The notes under the pieces were generated by a model. The model did no database searches. It had not been told where the DNA came from and saw nothing but the letters and a program-made list of their open reading frames with translations. From Arthrobacter sp. ISL-5 (GTDB lineage Bacteria; Actinomycetota; Actinomycetes; Actinomycetales; Micrococcaceae), in contig NZ_JAGGPM010000013.1 of assembly GCF_018613835.1 (NCBI RefSeq), positions 1 to 64,000 on the forward strand: DNA of 64,000 nt, in the 5' to 3' direction. The translations under genes were made by a program, and so were the position numbers. Positions 24,239 to 32,463 of the stretch are shown here, in pieces (the first letter of the stretch is position 1; the number at the start of each line of letters is the position of its first letter).

Positions 24239-25552
24239 TTACGTCACGTACGTGTCGGCTCCCGCCAGTGCCTCGTCCAGGATGGCCAGGCCCGCGGCGG
24301 CGTCGGAGTCATTCACGTTGAGGGGAGGGGCGACATGGACGCGGTTGCCCTGGATCAGCGGCAACAGGCCCCGATCCCGGCACGCCTTGGCGAAGGAGAC
24401 CATCGGCGCGTTCGCCGTGCCAGTGGCTCCTGCAGGCACGAGGGGCTCTTTGGTCAGCCGGTTGCGGACCAGTTCGACGGTCCAGAGGCCGCCGATGCCG
24501 CGAACGTCCCCTACTGACTCGTGCTTCTCGGCAAGCGCCCTGAGTCCTGGACCCAGTATGTCCGTGCCGAGGCGGGCAGCTGCCGCGACGGTGTCCTCCT
24601 CGCGCATGGCGTTGATGGCGCCGACGGCTGCCGCGCAGGCGAGCGGGTGGCCGCTGTACGTCATGCCCGCCGGGTAGGGGCGTTTGGTGAACATCTCGTA
24701 GATCGCGTCGCCGACCAGCACGCCGCCCAGCGGCACGTACCCGGAGTTCACGCCCTTCGCGAACGCCATCAGGTCGGGTGCCACGCCATCGTGGTCGACG
24801 CCGAACCAGGCTCCCGTCCGGCCGAAGCCGACCATCACCTCGTCGGCGATGTAGACGATGCCGTGGCGGTCGCACAGCTCCCGCACCCCGCGCAGGTAGC
24901 CGGCTGGTGGCACGATGACGCCCGAGCTGCCGATCACCGATTCCAGGACCAGGCCGGCGATCGTCGACGGGCCTTCCAGGAGGATCACCTGCTCGAGATG
25001 GGCGAGCGCCCGGTCGCACTCTTCCTCCTGGGTCCTCGACCCGAACGCCGACCGGTACAGGAAGGGACCGAAGAAGTGGACGGCACCCGCCGCGCCGGTG
25101 TCCGAGGCCCAGCGGCGGGGGTCGCCGGTGAGGTGGATCGATGTCGCCGTCGAGCCATGGTAGGAGCGGTAAGCGGCGAGCACCTTCGGCCGTCCGGTGT
25201 AAAGGCGCGCCATCCGAACCGAATGCTCGATGGCCTCCGTCCCGCCAGTGGTGAACAGCACGTGCCCGAGGCCCTCCGGCGCGACCTCCACAATCAGCCG
25301 TGCCGCTTCTCCCCGGACGTCGGACGCGTGGCCGGGTGCGAGCGTGCACAGACGGTCGGCCTGCTCCTTGATCGCAGCCACGATGCGCGGATGTTGGTGA
25401 CCAAGGTTCGTGAACACCAGCTGCGAGCTGAAGTCCAGGTAGCGCCGTCCGCTGGCGTCGATGACGTAGCTCCCGGAGCCACCGACCAAGGTAGGCACGT
25501 CGCGCGGCCCCTGCACAGCCCACGGGTGGAAGACCAATTCGTCGAGATTCAT
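24239..25552 (-). CDS. Class III aminotransferase
   Basis: 437 aa, PLP-dependent. The PLP region TTGGTEAIEHSVRMAR, YHGSTAT, ADEVMVGFGRTG and the Schiff-base lysine in FAKGVNSGYVPLGG are intact. Substrate is uncertain: the type includes beta-alanine/taurine-pyruvate and diamine aminotransferases. Its place between sulfonate uptake and sulfate assimilation genes makes taurine:pyruvate aminotransferase a reasonable but unproved guess. ATG 25552 has GGAGG 7 nt upstream; a TTG two codons earlier overlaps that site. It has no sulfur box and lies downstream of rtcB, beyond a terminator. Confidence 0.8.
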   Translation of the reverse strand: MNLDELVFHPWAVQGPRDVPTLVGGSGSYVIDASGRRYLDFSSQLVFTNLGHQHPRIVAAIKEQADRLCTLAPGHASDVRGEAARLIVEVAPEGLGHVLFTTGGTEAIEHSVRMARLYTGRPKVLAAYRSYHGSTATSIHLTGDPRRWASDTGAAGAVHFFGPFLYRSAFGSRTQEEECDRALAHLEQVILLEGPSTIAGLVLESVIGSSGVIVPPAGYLRGVRELCDRHGIVYIADEVMVGFGRTGAWFGVDHDGVAPDLMAFAKGVNSGYVPLGGVLVGDAIYEMFTKRPYPAGMTYSGHPLACAAAVGAINAMREEDTVAAAARLGTDILGPGLRALAEKHESVGDVRGIGGLWTVELVRNRLTKEPLVPAGATGTANAPMVSFAKACRDRGLLPLIQGNRVHVAPPLNVNDSDAAAGLAILDEALAGADTYVT

Positions 25553-25616
25553 GACCAACCTCCGTTGCTTCGACGCCGGACTGTTCGCGCCTACTGCTTC
25601 ACCTTGGCACCGTCAC

Positions 25617-25657
25617 GCGGCCGACGTCCAGAGCCTTGCGCTCTCGACGTCGGCCGC
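25617..25657 (-). terminator. Terminator of rtcB
   Basis: GCGGCCGACGTC (25617-25628) pairs perfectly with GACGTCGGCCGC (25646-25657), with an inner AGAG/CTCT pairing. It starts 12 nt after the rtcB stop. Confidence 0.7.
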
Positions 25658-25669
25658 GGCCCGCGCGGT

Positions 25670-26836
25670 TCAGTCGCCTTTGACGTTGACGAGCTGCCGC
25701 AGCCTGTGGCGCACCTTTACCAGGTCCTCCGCGTCGCGCATCACTACGTCGATCGGCTTGTACGCAGCGGGAATCTCATCGATGAAGGCCTCGGTGGCCC
25801 GGAATTCGATGCCGTGCATGGCCGCCTTCAGCTCCTCCAGCGAGAACGTCTTGCGGGCCGCCGTCCGGGAGTACTCCCGCCCGGCGCCGTGCGGCGAGGA
25901 ATTCAGCGAAACCGCATTGCCCAATCCCTCCACCACGTACGACGCCGTGCCCATGGACCCGGGAATCAGGCCAGGGTCCCCGGCTTCGGCCCGGATCGCG
26001 CCCTTGCGGGACACCCAGACGGACTTGCCGTAGTGGGTCTCCTGCTGGGTGAAGTTGTGGTGGCAGTTGATCCGCTCCCTCTCCTTCACGCTGCCGCCCA
26101 CCCACTCGCTGAACTGCCGGACGACGCGGTCCATCATTTCCTCGCGGTTCAGCAGGGCGAAGTGCTGGGCCCAGCGCAGCTCCTTGATGTACCGGGTGAA
26201 CTCGGGCGTGCCCTCCTCCAGGTAGGCGAGGTCGGGGTCCGGCAGCGTGACGCGCTTCTGCCGGGCCACGCCCTGCGCCACCTTGATGTGGTGCTGCGCG
26301 ATCCGGTTGCCCACGCCCCGCGAGCCGGAGTGCAGGAAGAGCCAGACGGCGTCCGTCTCGTCCGCGCACACCTCGATGAAGTGGTTTCCCGATCCCAGCG
26401 AGCCAAGCTGCAGTTCCCATTTCCCGGTGTACTGGGCGGGGTTGAATCCGGCTTTCTCGGCGAGCCTCTTCAGCTCGCCGATCCTCGGTACCGCCGTAAT
26501 CGCGACGCTCCGGTTGTTGTGGCCAGCGGACAGCGGAATGGCACGCTCGATCGCCTCCCGCAGCCGCTTCCGGTCGCGGGGCAGGTCGTTCACCGAGTAC
26601 TGGGTCCTGACCGCGATCATGCCGCAGCCGATGTCCACGCCAACGGCGGCCGGGATGATGGCGCCGAGGGTTGGGATGACGGATCCGACCGTGGCGCCCT
26701 TGCCAAGGTGTGCGTCCGGCATCAGCGCCAGATGCGGGTAGATGAAGGGCAGCCGGGAGGTTGCCAGGGCCTGCTCACGGGTCTTGTCATCCAAGATGGA
26801 TGCCCAGTTGATGAGCCGGCTGTTGATGGTTTCCAC
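25670..26836 (-). CDS. rtcB: RNA-splicing ligase RtcB family
   Basis: 388 aa, the short bacterial RtcB form. It would join RNA 2',3'-cyclic phosphate or 3'-phosphate ends to 5'-hydroxyl ends using GTP and Mn2+. Metal and active-site motifs are visible: PDAHLGKGATVGSV, VGVDIGCGM, LGSGNHFIE, LHSGSRGVGN, NCHHNF, GSMGTASYVV and the GMP-accepting histidine in NSSPHGAGREYSR. I chose GTG 26836 (AGAGGA a few bases before it) over 26881. No archease or RtcA gene is nearby. A terminator-like hairpin (26928-26956) precedes it. Confidence 0.9.
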   Translation of the reverse strand: METINSRLINWASILDDKTREQALATSRLPFIYPHLALMPDAHLGKGATVGSVIPTLGAIIPAAVGVDIGCGMIAVRTQYSVNDLPRDRKRLREAIERAIPLSAGHNNRSVAITAVPRIGELKRLAEKAGFNPAQYTGKWELQLGSLGSGNHFIEVCADETDAVWLFLHSGSRGVGNRIAQHHIKVAQGVARQKRVTLPDPDLAYLEEGTPEFTRYIKELRWAQHFALLNREEMMDRVVRQFSEWVGGSVKERERINCHHNFTQQETHYGKSVWVSRKGAIRAEAGDPGLIPGSMGTASYVVEGLGNAVSLNSSPHGAGREYSRTAARKTFSLEELKAAMHGIEFRATEAFIDEIPAAYKPIDVVMRDAEDLVKVRHRLRQLVNVKGD

Positions 26837-26927
26837 GATTTCCTCTCGTCGGGCCGTTCCGCGGTTCGGCGGCGCGGGCACTTCGGTGAAACAAAGAGGT
26901 TCGGGTATCGTCCGGATCCAAAGACAA

Positions 26928-26956
26928 AGCCCCGAACCATTGCTGGTTGCGGGGCT
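26928..26956 (-). terminator. Intrinsic terminator or attenuator upstream of rtcB
   Basis: On the minus strand AGCCCCG and AACC arms pair around AGCAAT, then TTTGTCTTT follows. It ends about 90 nt before the rtcB start, so it either ends a small RNA from the 27155 region or attenuates rtcB. Confidence 0.6.
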
Positions 26957-27155
26957 AAGGCCTGCTGGATACAGGCTCTAGCTCACAATCAACCCATGGC
27001 GACGGCGGGTGGCGGGTAGCTGTTCGACGGCAGCACGCAGCAGCGGCAGGAGTGCTTCCTGTCGCTGCCTTAACTGCATGCTGCTTGCCACTTTGTCCCC
27101 GCACTGTTCGCGGCCCGGAGGCCTGCCATGGGAATGTCCCGTTCCGGGCCATCAC
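26928..27155 (-). ncRNA. Possible leader or small RNA before rtcB
   Basis: A promoter candidate TTGACA (27190-27185), 17 nt, AATAGT (27167-27162) points toward rtcB and a terminator follows about 230 nt later. A 68-codon frame runs through the interval from an ATG near 27158, but without a recognisable family or convincing ribosome-binding site. The 27190-27300 stretch upstream holds only a 12-bp palindrome (27238-27249/27277-27288). Confidence 0.3.
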
Positions 27156-27237
27156 GGAGAAACTATTGTGCACCCGGCGGCGGCTGTCAACAGTTCGTTG
27201 CGCACGGACTCGTTCCCCCGGTGCGAAGTTCGCCCAC

Positions 27238-27288
27238 GCTTGACCGGCCCCCGCCCGCACGCGCGGCCCGGGGCGCGGCCGGTCAAGC
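27238..27288. repeat. Inverted repeat upstream of the rtcB leader
   Basis: GCTTGACCGGCC (27238-27249) and GGCCGGTCAAGC (27277-27288) are perfect complements around a GC-rich 27-nt centre. Function is unknown. Confidence 0.5.
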
Positions 27289-27301
27289 GGGGACAGCAAG
27301 A

Positions 27302-27335
27302 AGGCCCCGGTCCGGATAATTCCGGGCCGAGGCCT
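27302..27335 (-). terminator. Terminator of the cys operon
   Basis: AGGCCCCGGTCCGGA and TCCGGGCCGAGGCCT pair with two G-T wobbles across TAAT. It begins 18 nt after the cysN stop and is followed by TTCTT on the minus strand. Confidence 0.75.
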
Positions 27336-27352
27336 CTTGGTGTTCCAAGGAA

Positions 27353-28774
27353 TCAGATGCTGTAACGCTCGTCCTCGTGGTCGCCCGGGTGGTCCTTGAC
27401 CAGGCCCGCGGCCAGCGTGTTGCCGTCCAGCGGGTCGATCACCAGGAACGCGCCGGTGCGGCGGTGGTGCAGGTAGTTCTCCAGCGGCAGCGGGGCGGCG
27501 AGCCGGAGCTGCGCGTGGCCGATGTCGTTGAGTTCCAGGCTGGACGCGCCCTCGAGATTGAACGTGGCGAGGTCCAGCTTGCCGCTGACGCTGCGGACCA
27601 GCGCCTGCACCGTGCGGGTTCCGTGCTTGACCAGCACCTTGGCACCCTCGCGGAGCGGCTTCGGCGACAGCCAGCACAGGGCGGCGTAGAGGTCGGCCGA
27701 GCTCTCGCGGACGGTGCCGGCCGCGGCGATGGTGTCACCGCGGGCCACATCAAACTCGTCGGCCAGGCGGATCGCCACGGATTGCGGTGCCACGGCCTCG
27801 GTGAGCTCAGCGCCCGCGAAGTCGATGCCCGTCACCGTGGTGGTGCGCGGGGCCTGGCCGGGGGTCAGCACGCTGACCTCGTCCCCCACCTTGACCGAGC
27901 CCTCGGTGATCTGCCCGGCGTAGGCGCGGTAGTCGCGGTACTTCTCGACGTCGAGCCCGCCGGCAATTGCGTCGGGGGCCAGTGCACCCTGCGGCCGGAC
28001 CACCAGCTGCACCGGGAAGCGGAAGCTCTCCAGGTGGCTTTCGAGTTCGTCGGCGGCGGGCAGGGTCTCGAGCACCTCGAGCAGGGCCGGGCCGGTGTAC
28101 CAGGGGGTGCGCTCCGAGCGCTCCACCACGTTGTCGCCGTCGAGCGCGGAAACCGGAACCACCAGCAGGTCGGCGATCCCGTCGGAACCGAGGCCGAGCT
28201 CGCGGCCCACCTTCTGCACGTCGGCTTCGATCTCGCGGAACACGGACTCGCTGAAGTCCACCAGGTCGATCTTGTTCACGGCCACAATCACGTGGGCCAC
28301 GCGCAGCAGCTGCAGCACGGACAGGTGCCGGCGGGTCTGCTCCAGGACACCCTTGCGGGCGTCGATGAGGACGACGACGGCATCCGCGGTGGACGCGCCG
28401 GTCACCGTGTTCTTGGTGTACTGAACGTGCCCGGGGCAGTCGGCCAGGATGAAGCTGCGGCGGTCCGTGGCGAAGTAGCGGTAGGCGACGTCAATGGTGA
28501 TCCCCTGCTCGCGCTCGGCACGCAGGCCGTCGGTCAGCAGCGCCAGGTCGATGCCGCCGGCCGATCCGCCGAACCCGCGGTCCGCAGAGGTGCGGGCAAC
28601 GGCGTCGAGCTGGTCGGCGAGGATGGCCTTGGAGTCGTGCAGGAGGCGGCCCACCAGAGTGGACTTGCCGTCGTCGACCGATCCGGCGGTCGCGAAACGG
28701 AAGAGGGTGGCGTCCTTCAGCGGAGCCTCGTCAAGAAGGGCAGCCGCGCGGGCGGTGTCAATTTCGGTGCTCAT
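27353..28774 (-). CDS. cysN: Sulfate adenylyltransferase subunit 1 (GTPase)
   Basis: 473 aa, EF-Tu-like GTPase that drives ATP sulfurylase. GTPase motifs: P-loop GSVDDGKST (about 31-39), DCPGHVQYT and NKIDLVDFS. Beta-barrel domains II and III follow (about 250-470). The length excludes a fused CysC kinase domain, consistent with direct APS reduction by CysH. The start overlaps the cysD stop by one base (TAATG), so it is coupled. It is the last gene of the sir-cysH-cysD-cysN operon. Confidence 0.95.
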   Translation of the reverse strand: MSTEIDTARAAALLDEAPLKDATLFRFATAGSVDDGKSTLVGRLLHDSKAILADQLDAVARTSADRGFGGSAGGIDLALLTDGLRAEREQGITIDVAYRYFATDRRSFILADCPGHVQYTKNTVTGASTADAVVVLIDARKGVLEQTRRHLSVLQLLRVAHVIVAVNKIDLVDFSESVFREIEADVQKVGRELGLGSDGIADLLVVPVSALDGDNVVERSERTPWYTGPALLEVLETLPAADELESHLESFRFPVQLVVRPQGALAPDAIAGGLDVEKYRDYRAYAGQITEGSVKVGDEVSVLTPGQAPRTTTVTGIDFAGAELTEAVAPQSVAIRLADEFDVARGDTIAAAGTVRESSADLYAALCWLSPKPLREGAKVLVKHGTRTVQALVRSVSGKLDLATFNLEGASSLELNDIGHAQLRLAAPLPLENYLHHRRTGAFLVIDPLDGNTLAAGLVKDHPGDHEDERYSI

Positions 28775-29721
28775 TAGAAATAGCCATCCTTCTTGCGGTC
28801 TTCCATGGCGGCCTCGGAAATGCGGTCATCCGCACGGGTGGCGCCACGTTCGGTGATGGTGGAGGCGGCAACTTCGATCACGACGTCGCGCACCGTGGCG
28901 GCGGCTGACTCAACAGCGCCGGTGCAGGACATGTCGCCGACGGTCCGGTAGCGGACGGTCTTGGTGATGACTTCCTCGTCGGGGCGGGGCTGGGACACCT
29001 CGCCCACTGCGCGCCACATGCCGTCGCGGGCGAACACCTCGCGGTCGTGGGCATAGTACAGGCCGGGCAGCTCGATGTTTTCGCGCTCGATGTAGCGCCA
29101 CACATCCAGCTCGGTCCAGTTGCTGATGGGGAACGCGCGGACGTGCTGGCCCACTGTGTGGCGGCCGTTGTACAGGTTCCACAGCTCGGGGCGCTGGTTG
29201 CGCGGGTCCCACTGGCCGAACTCGTCGCGGAGACTCAGGATGCGCTCCTTGGCACGGGCCTTGTCCTCGTCACGGCGGCCGCCGCCGAAGACGGCGTCGA
29301 ACTTGTTGGACTGGATGGCATCCAGCAGCGGGACGGTCTGCAGCGGGTTGCGGGTGCCGTCGGCGCGCTCGGCCAGCTCGCCGCGGTCGATGAACTCCTG
29401 GACGGAGCCGACAACCAGCTTCAGGCCCAGGCGCTCAACGGTGCGGTCGCGGAAGTCGATGACCTCGGGAAAGTTGTGGCCGGTGTCCACGTGCAGCACC
29501 GGGAACGGGACCTTGCCCGGCCAGAAGGCCTTGGTGGCGAGGTGCAGCATGACCACGGAATCCTTGCCGCCGGAGAACAGCAGGGCCGGCTTCTCGAACT
29601 CGGCGACGACTTCGCGGATGATGTGGATCGCTTCGGATTCGAGGGTGTCCAGGCTGGAGAGGCGCGTTGAAACGGCTGCGTCGTTCACCAGGGTGGGCTC
29701 CTCAGTTAGGAAAGTGCTCAT
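28774..29721 (-). CDS. cysD: Sulfate adenylyltransferase subunit 2
   Basis: 315 aa. The PP-loop ATP pyrophosphatase motif FSGGKDSVVMLHLA lies near residues 47-60, followed by VDTGHNFPEV, GGGRRDEDKARAKER and ISNWTELDVWRYI. With CysN it makes adenosine 5'-phosphosulfate from sulfate and ATP. The ATG at 29721 overlaps the cysH stop as ATGA. The C-terminal end (EAAMEDRKKDGYF) is typical for CysD. Confidence 0.95.
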   Translation of the reverse strand: MSTFLTEEPTLVNDAAVSTRLSSLDTLESEAIHIIREVVAEFEKPALLFSGGKDSVVMLHLATKAFWPGKVPFPVLHVDTGHNFPEVIDFRDRTVERLGLKLVVGSVQEFIDRGELAERADGTRNPLQTVPLLDAIQSNKFDAVFGGGRRDEDKARAKERILSLRDEFGQWDPRNQRPELWNLYNGRHTVGQHVRAFPISNWTELDVWRYIERENIELPGLYYAHDREVFARDGMWRAVGEVSQPRPDEEVITKTVRYRTVGDMSCTGAVESAAATVRDVVIEVAASTITERGATRADDRISEAAMEDRKKDGYF

Positions 29722-30536
29722 ACGTGTAGTCCGCATTCTGTCTTGTTGGTTCCTGCCCAGCGGCCGGCGCGGGGATCGTCGCCCGGGGCCACCTTGCGGG
29801 TGCAGGGCTGGCAGCCGATCGACGGGTAGCCCTGGGAGAGGAGCGGGTTGACGGGAAGGAGGTTGTCATCGGAGTACTGCACCAGCTGGTCGAACGTCCA
29901 GGCTGCCACCGGGTTGACCTTGACCAGGCCGTTGGCCTCGTCAAAGGTGACCAGCGGGGTGTTGATGCGGGTGGGGGCTTCGTCGCGGCGGACGCCGGTG
30001 AACCAGAGTTCGTAGCCGGCGAGGGTGCGGCGGAGCGGGGCCACCTTGCGGAGCGCGCAGCACTGGGCGGCGTCGCGGGCGAAGAGGTCCTTGCCGAGGA
30101 GCCGGTCCTGCTGTTCCACGGTGTTCTCCGGAAGCACGTCCACCACGTTGACCCGGAGGTTCGCGGCCACCTCGTCACGCGTGGCGTAGGTCTCCGGGAA
30201 GTGGTAACCGGTCTCCAGGAACAGGACGTCGACGCCGGGAATCTGGTCCGCGACGAGCGCCGGCAGGACGGCGTCGGCCATGGAGCAGGCGACGGCGACG
30301 GCGGGCATCTCGAAGTTGCGCTCCACCCAGGCGATCACGTCGCGGGCGGGGGCGTCCCAGCCGAGCTCGGCGGCGCCGGCCTCGGCCAAGGCCTTGAGCT
30401 CCTCGACGGACCGCTTGGGCACGGTCGTCGAGACCGGGGTTTCGGCGCCGCTGGCCGGGTTAATTCCCAAAGAGGGGCCACGGCCACCGGGGTCCCCGGC
30501 CGAGCTTGCGAGGTTGGGGAGTGGCTGGGGATTCAC
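29718..30536 (-). CDS. cysH: Adenylylsulfate (APS) reductase
   Basis: 272 aa. Reduces APS to sulfite. It carries the two cysteine pairs that mark 4Fe-4S APS reductases (CCALRKVAPLRR and IGCQPCTRK) and the redox cysteine at the end (KTECGLHV). LFLETGYHFPET and WFTGVRRDEAPTR are conserved. GTG 30536 overlaps the sulfite reductase stop as GTGA. The first 40 residues are low-complexity (ASGAETPVSTTVPKRS) and may not be part of the core enzyme. The cluster type implies thioredoxin as electron donor. Confidence 0.93.
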   Translation of the reverse strand: MNPQPLPNLASSAGDPGGRGPSLGINPASGAETPVSTTVPKRSVEELKALAEAGAAELGWDAPARDVIAWVERNFEMPAVAVACSMADAVLPALVADQIPGVDVLFLETGYHFPETYATRDEVAANLRVNVVDVLPENTVEQQDRLLGKDLFARDAAQCCALRKVAPLRRTLAGYELWFTGVRRDEAPTRINTPLVTFDEANGLVKVNPVAAWTFDQLVQYSDDNLLPVNPLLSQGYPSIGCQPCTRKVAPGDDPRAGRWAGTNKTECGLHV

Positions 30537-32284
30537 TGGAGTGCCTCTTCGTCTGCCGCGTGGGCCCACTCGGCGAAGGTCTGGCCTTCGGCGCGTTCCG
30601 CCACGAACTTCCGCACCACGCGTTCCACGTAGTCCGGCAGGTCCGCAACGTACACCTTCAGGCCGCGGACGGTACGTCCGAGGCCGGCCTCTTCGCGGTC
30701 CGACGAAGCCAGCCCGCCGCCCAGGTGGACCTGGAAACCGGGGCTTGGATCGCCGTCGGGCGTGGGGAGCATCATGCCCTTGAGCCCGATGTCCGCCGTC
30801 TGGATGCGGGCGCAGGAGTTGGGGCAGCCGTTGATGTGCAGGGACAGTGCGTGGGGCAGTTGGCCGCTGTCCGCGAGGTCGGCGAGGCGGCGCTCCAGCT
30901 CGGCAACGGCCGTGGCCGCGGTGACCTTGGTCTCCACGATGGCCAGCTTGCAGTACTCGATGCCGGTGCACGCGATGGTGCCCCGGCGGAACACGGACGG
31001 CCGGGCGGAGAGGCCCAGGGCGTCGAGCTCTGCCACGAGCGGCTCAACCTCGTCCTTGGGCACGTCCAGCACAACCAGCTTCTGGTGCGGGGTGGTGCGC
31101 AGGCGGTGCGAGCCGCGGGCCTCGAGGGTGTCCGCGAGCCTCACCAGCTGGGTGCCGGACAGGCGGCCGGCCACCGGCGTGGCGCCGATGAAGAACTTGC
31201 CGTCCTTCTGCTCGTGCACACCCACGTGGTCGCCCGGGGTGGACGGCTTGGGCGCGGCGGGGCCGTCGGCCAGCTTGTAGCCGAGGTATTCGTCCTCGAG
31301 GATCTGGCGGAACTTCTCCGGACCCCAGTCGGCCATGAGGAACTTCAGGCGGGCCTTGGTGCGCATGCGGCGGTAACCGTAGTCGCGGAAGATGCTGGTG
31401 ACGCCGAGCCACACGTCGGCAGCCTGCTCGGGCGTGACGAAGGCGCCGAGGCGCTTGCCCAGCATCGGGTTGGTGGACAGTGCTCCGCCGGCCCAGAGGT
31501 CGTAGCCGATGCCGAGTTCGGGGTGCTTGACGCCCACGAGCGCGAAGTCGTTGATCTCGTGTACCACGTCCTGGCTGGGGTGGCCGGTGATGGCGGTCTT
31601 GTACTTGCGCGGCAGGTTGGACAGCAGCGGGTTGCCGATGAACCGTTCGCCCAGCTCGGCGATGAGCGGGGTGGGGTCGATGATTTCGTCCTTGGCGATG
31701 CCGGCCACCGGGGAGCCCAGGATGACGCGGGGCACGTCGCCGCAGGCTTCGGTGGTGGACAGGCCAATGCCTTCGAGGCGGCGCCAGATCTCCGGCACGT
31801 CCTCGACGCGGATCCAGTGCAGCTGGATGTTCTGGCGGTCGGTGAGGTCGGCGGAGTCCCGGGCGAAGTCGACCGAGATGTTGCCGATGACGCGCAGCTG
31901 CTCGGTGGTGAGAGCACCGCCGTCGATCCTCACGCGGAGCATGAAGTACTTGTCTTCGAGCTCGTGCGGCTCAAGCGTGGCGGTCTTGCCGCCGTCGATC
32001 CCGGGCTTGCGCTGGGTGTACAGGCCCCACCAGCGGAAACGGCCGTGGAGGTCCTGGCCCGCGATGGAGTCGAAGCCGTCCTTGGAATAGATGGACTCGA
32101 TACGCTCGCGGACGTTGAGGCCGTCGTCTTCCTGCTTCCAGGTTTCGTTGGCGTTCAGCGGGGTGGTTCCGTCCACCTTCCACTGGCCGTGAGGCTTTGC
32201 GGCGGGGCGGGAGGCACGGGCCGGGCGCGCGGGCTTTTCCGCGGGCTTATCGGTCGCCGCTCCGGCTAGAGCTGTATCAGTCAT
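30533..32284 (-). CDS. Ferredoxin-dependent sulfite (nitrite/sulfite) reductase
   Basis: 583 aa, two-repeat siroheme/4Fe-4S reductase that takes sulfite to sulfide. Cluster ligands are visible as IACTGIEYCKLA and NGCPNSCA. The tyrosine in RFRWWGLYTQR and the cysteine in STTEACGDVPR correspond to the Tyr-Cys pair of mycobacterial SirA/NirA, which fits sulfite rather than only nitrite use. An Ala/Pro/Lys-rich leader (about 1-35) precedes the core. The ATG at 32284 follows a TACAGT -10 box by 6 nt (leaderless). First gene of the cys operon; electrons probably come from FprA through ferredoxin. Confidence 0.92.
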   Translation of the reverse strand: MTDTALAGAATDKPAEKPARPARASRPAAKPHGQWKVDGTTPLNANETWKQEDDGLNVRERIESIYSKDGFDSIAGQDLHGRFRWWGLYTQRKPGIDGGKTATLEPHELEDKYFMLRVRIDGGALTTEQLRVIGNISVDFARDSADLTDRQNIQLHWIRVEDVPEIWRRLEGIGLSTTEACGDVPRVILGSPVAGIAKDEIIDPTPLIAELGERFIGNPLLSNLPRKYKTAITGHPSQDVVHEINDFALVGVKHPELGIGYDLWAGGALSTNPMLGKRLGAFVTPEQAADVWLGVTSIFRDYGYRRMRTKARLKFLMADWGPEKFRQILEDEYLGYKLADGPAAPKPSTPGDHVGVHEQKDGKFFIGATPVAGRLSGTQLVRLADTLEARGSHRLRTTPHQKLVVLDVPKDEVEPLVAELDALGLSARPSVFRRGTIACTGIEYCKLAIVETKVTAATAVAELERRLADLADSGQLPHALSLHINGCPNSCARIQTADIGLKGMMLPTPDGDPSPGFQVHLGGGLASSDREEAGLGRTVRGLKVYVADLPDYVERVVRKFVAERAEGQTFAEWAHAADEEALQ

Positions 32285-32290
32285 GCATCG

Positions 32291-32321
32291 ACTGTAGGGC
32301 CGCCCGGAAACCCGCCACAAA
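32291..32321 (-). promoter_or_regulatory. Sulfite reductase operon promoter, leaderless
   Basis: -10 TACAGT (32296-32291) is followed by 6 nt and the ATG. The -35 is TTTGTG or TTGTGG at 32321-32315, spacing 18-19 nt. Confidence 0.5.
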
Positions 32322-32325
32322 GGCC

Positions 32326-32349
32326 CCGGAAACGCTAAGTCACCTAGGG
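32326..32349 (-). promoter_or_regulatory. Sulfur-operon box, sulfite reductase copy
   Basis: The plus strand reads CCGGAAACGCTAAGTCACC, then TAGGG. Same box as at 20609 and 24104, 4-5 nt from the -35. A weaker copy, CCGGAAACCCGCCACAAAGG, lies within the promoter at 32304. Confidence 0.55.
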
Positions 32350-32394
32350 AAATATTTCGTCATGAATCGCCGAATGGCCTTGAACGGACCGCCC

Positions 32395-32461
32395 GGCTGT
32401 GCATCGGCGGCGGGGCCTGGCTGTGCATCGGCGGCGCGGCCTCTGGGCATCGGCGGCGCGG
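32395..32461. repeat. 24-bp tandem repeat between cbiX and sulfite reductase
   Basis: About 2.7 copies of a 24-bp unit beginning GGCTGTGCATCGGCGGCG, at 32395, 32419 and 32443. The last abuts the cbiX stop. Confidence 0.7.
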
Positions 32462-32463
32462 CG

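Noticed and set aside
24239-25552. Firm call as taurine--pyruvate aminotransferase
   Set aside because: Only the neighbourhood supports it; class III aminotransferase motifs do not define the substrate and no sulfur box precedes it.
30506-32269. A 587-codon plus-strand frame opposite sulfite reductase
   Set aside because: Antisense to an unmistakable siroheme reductase.
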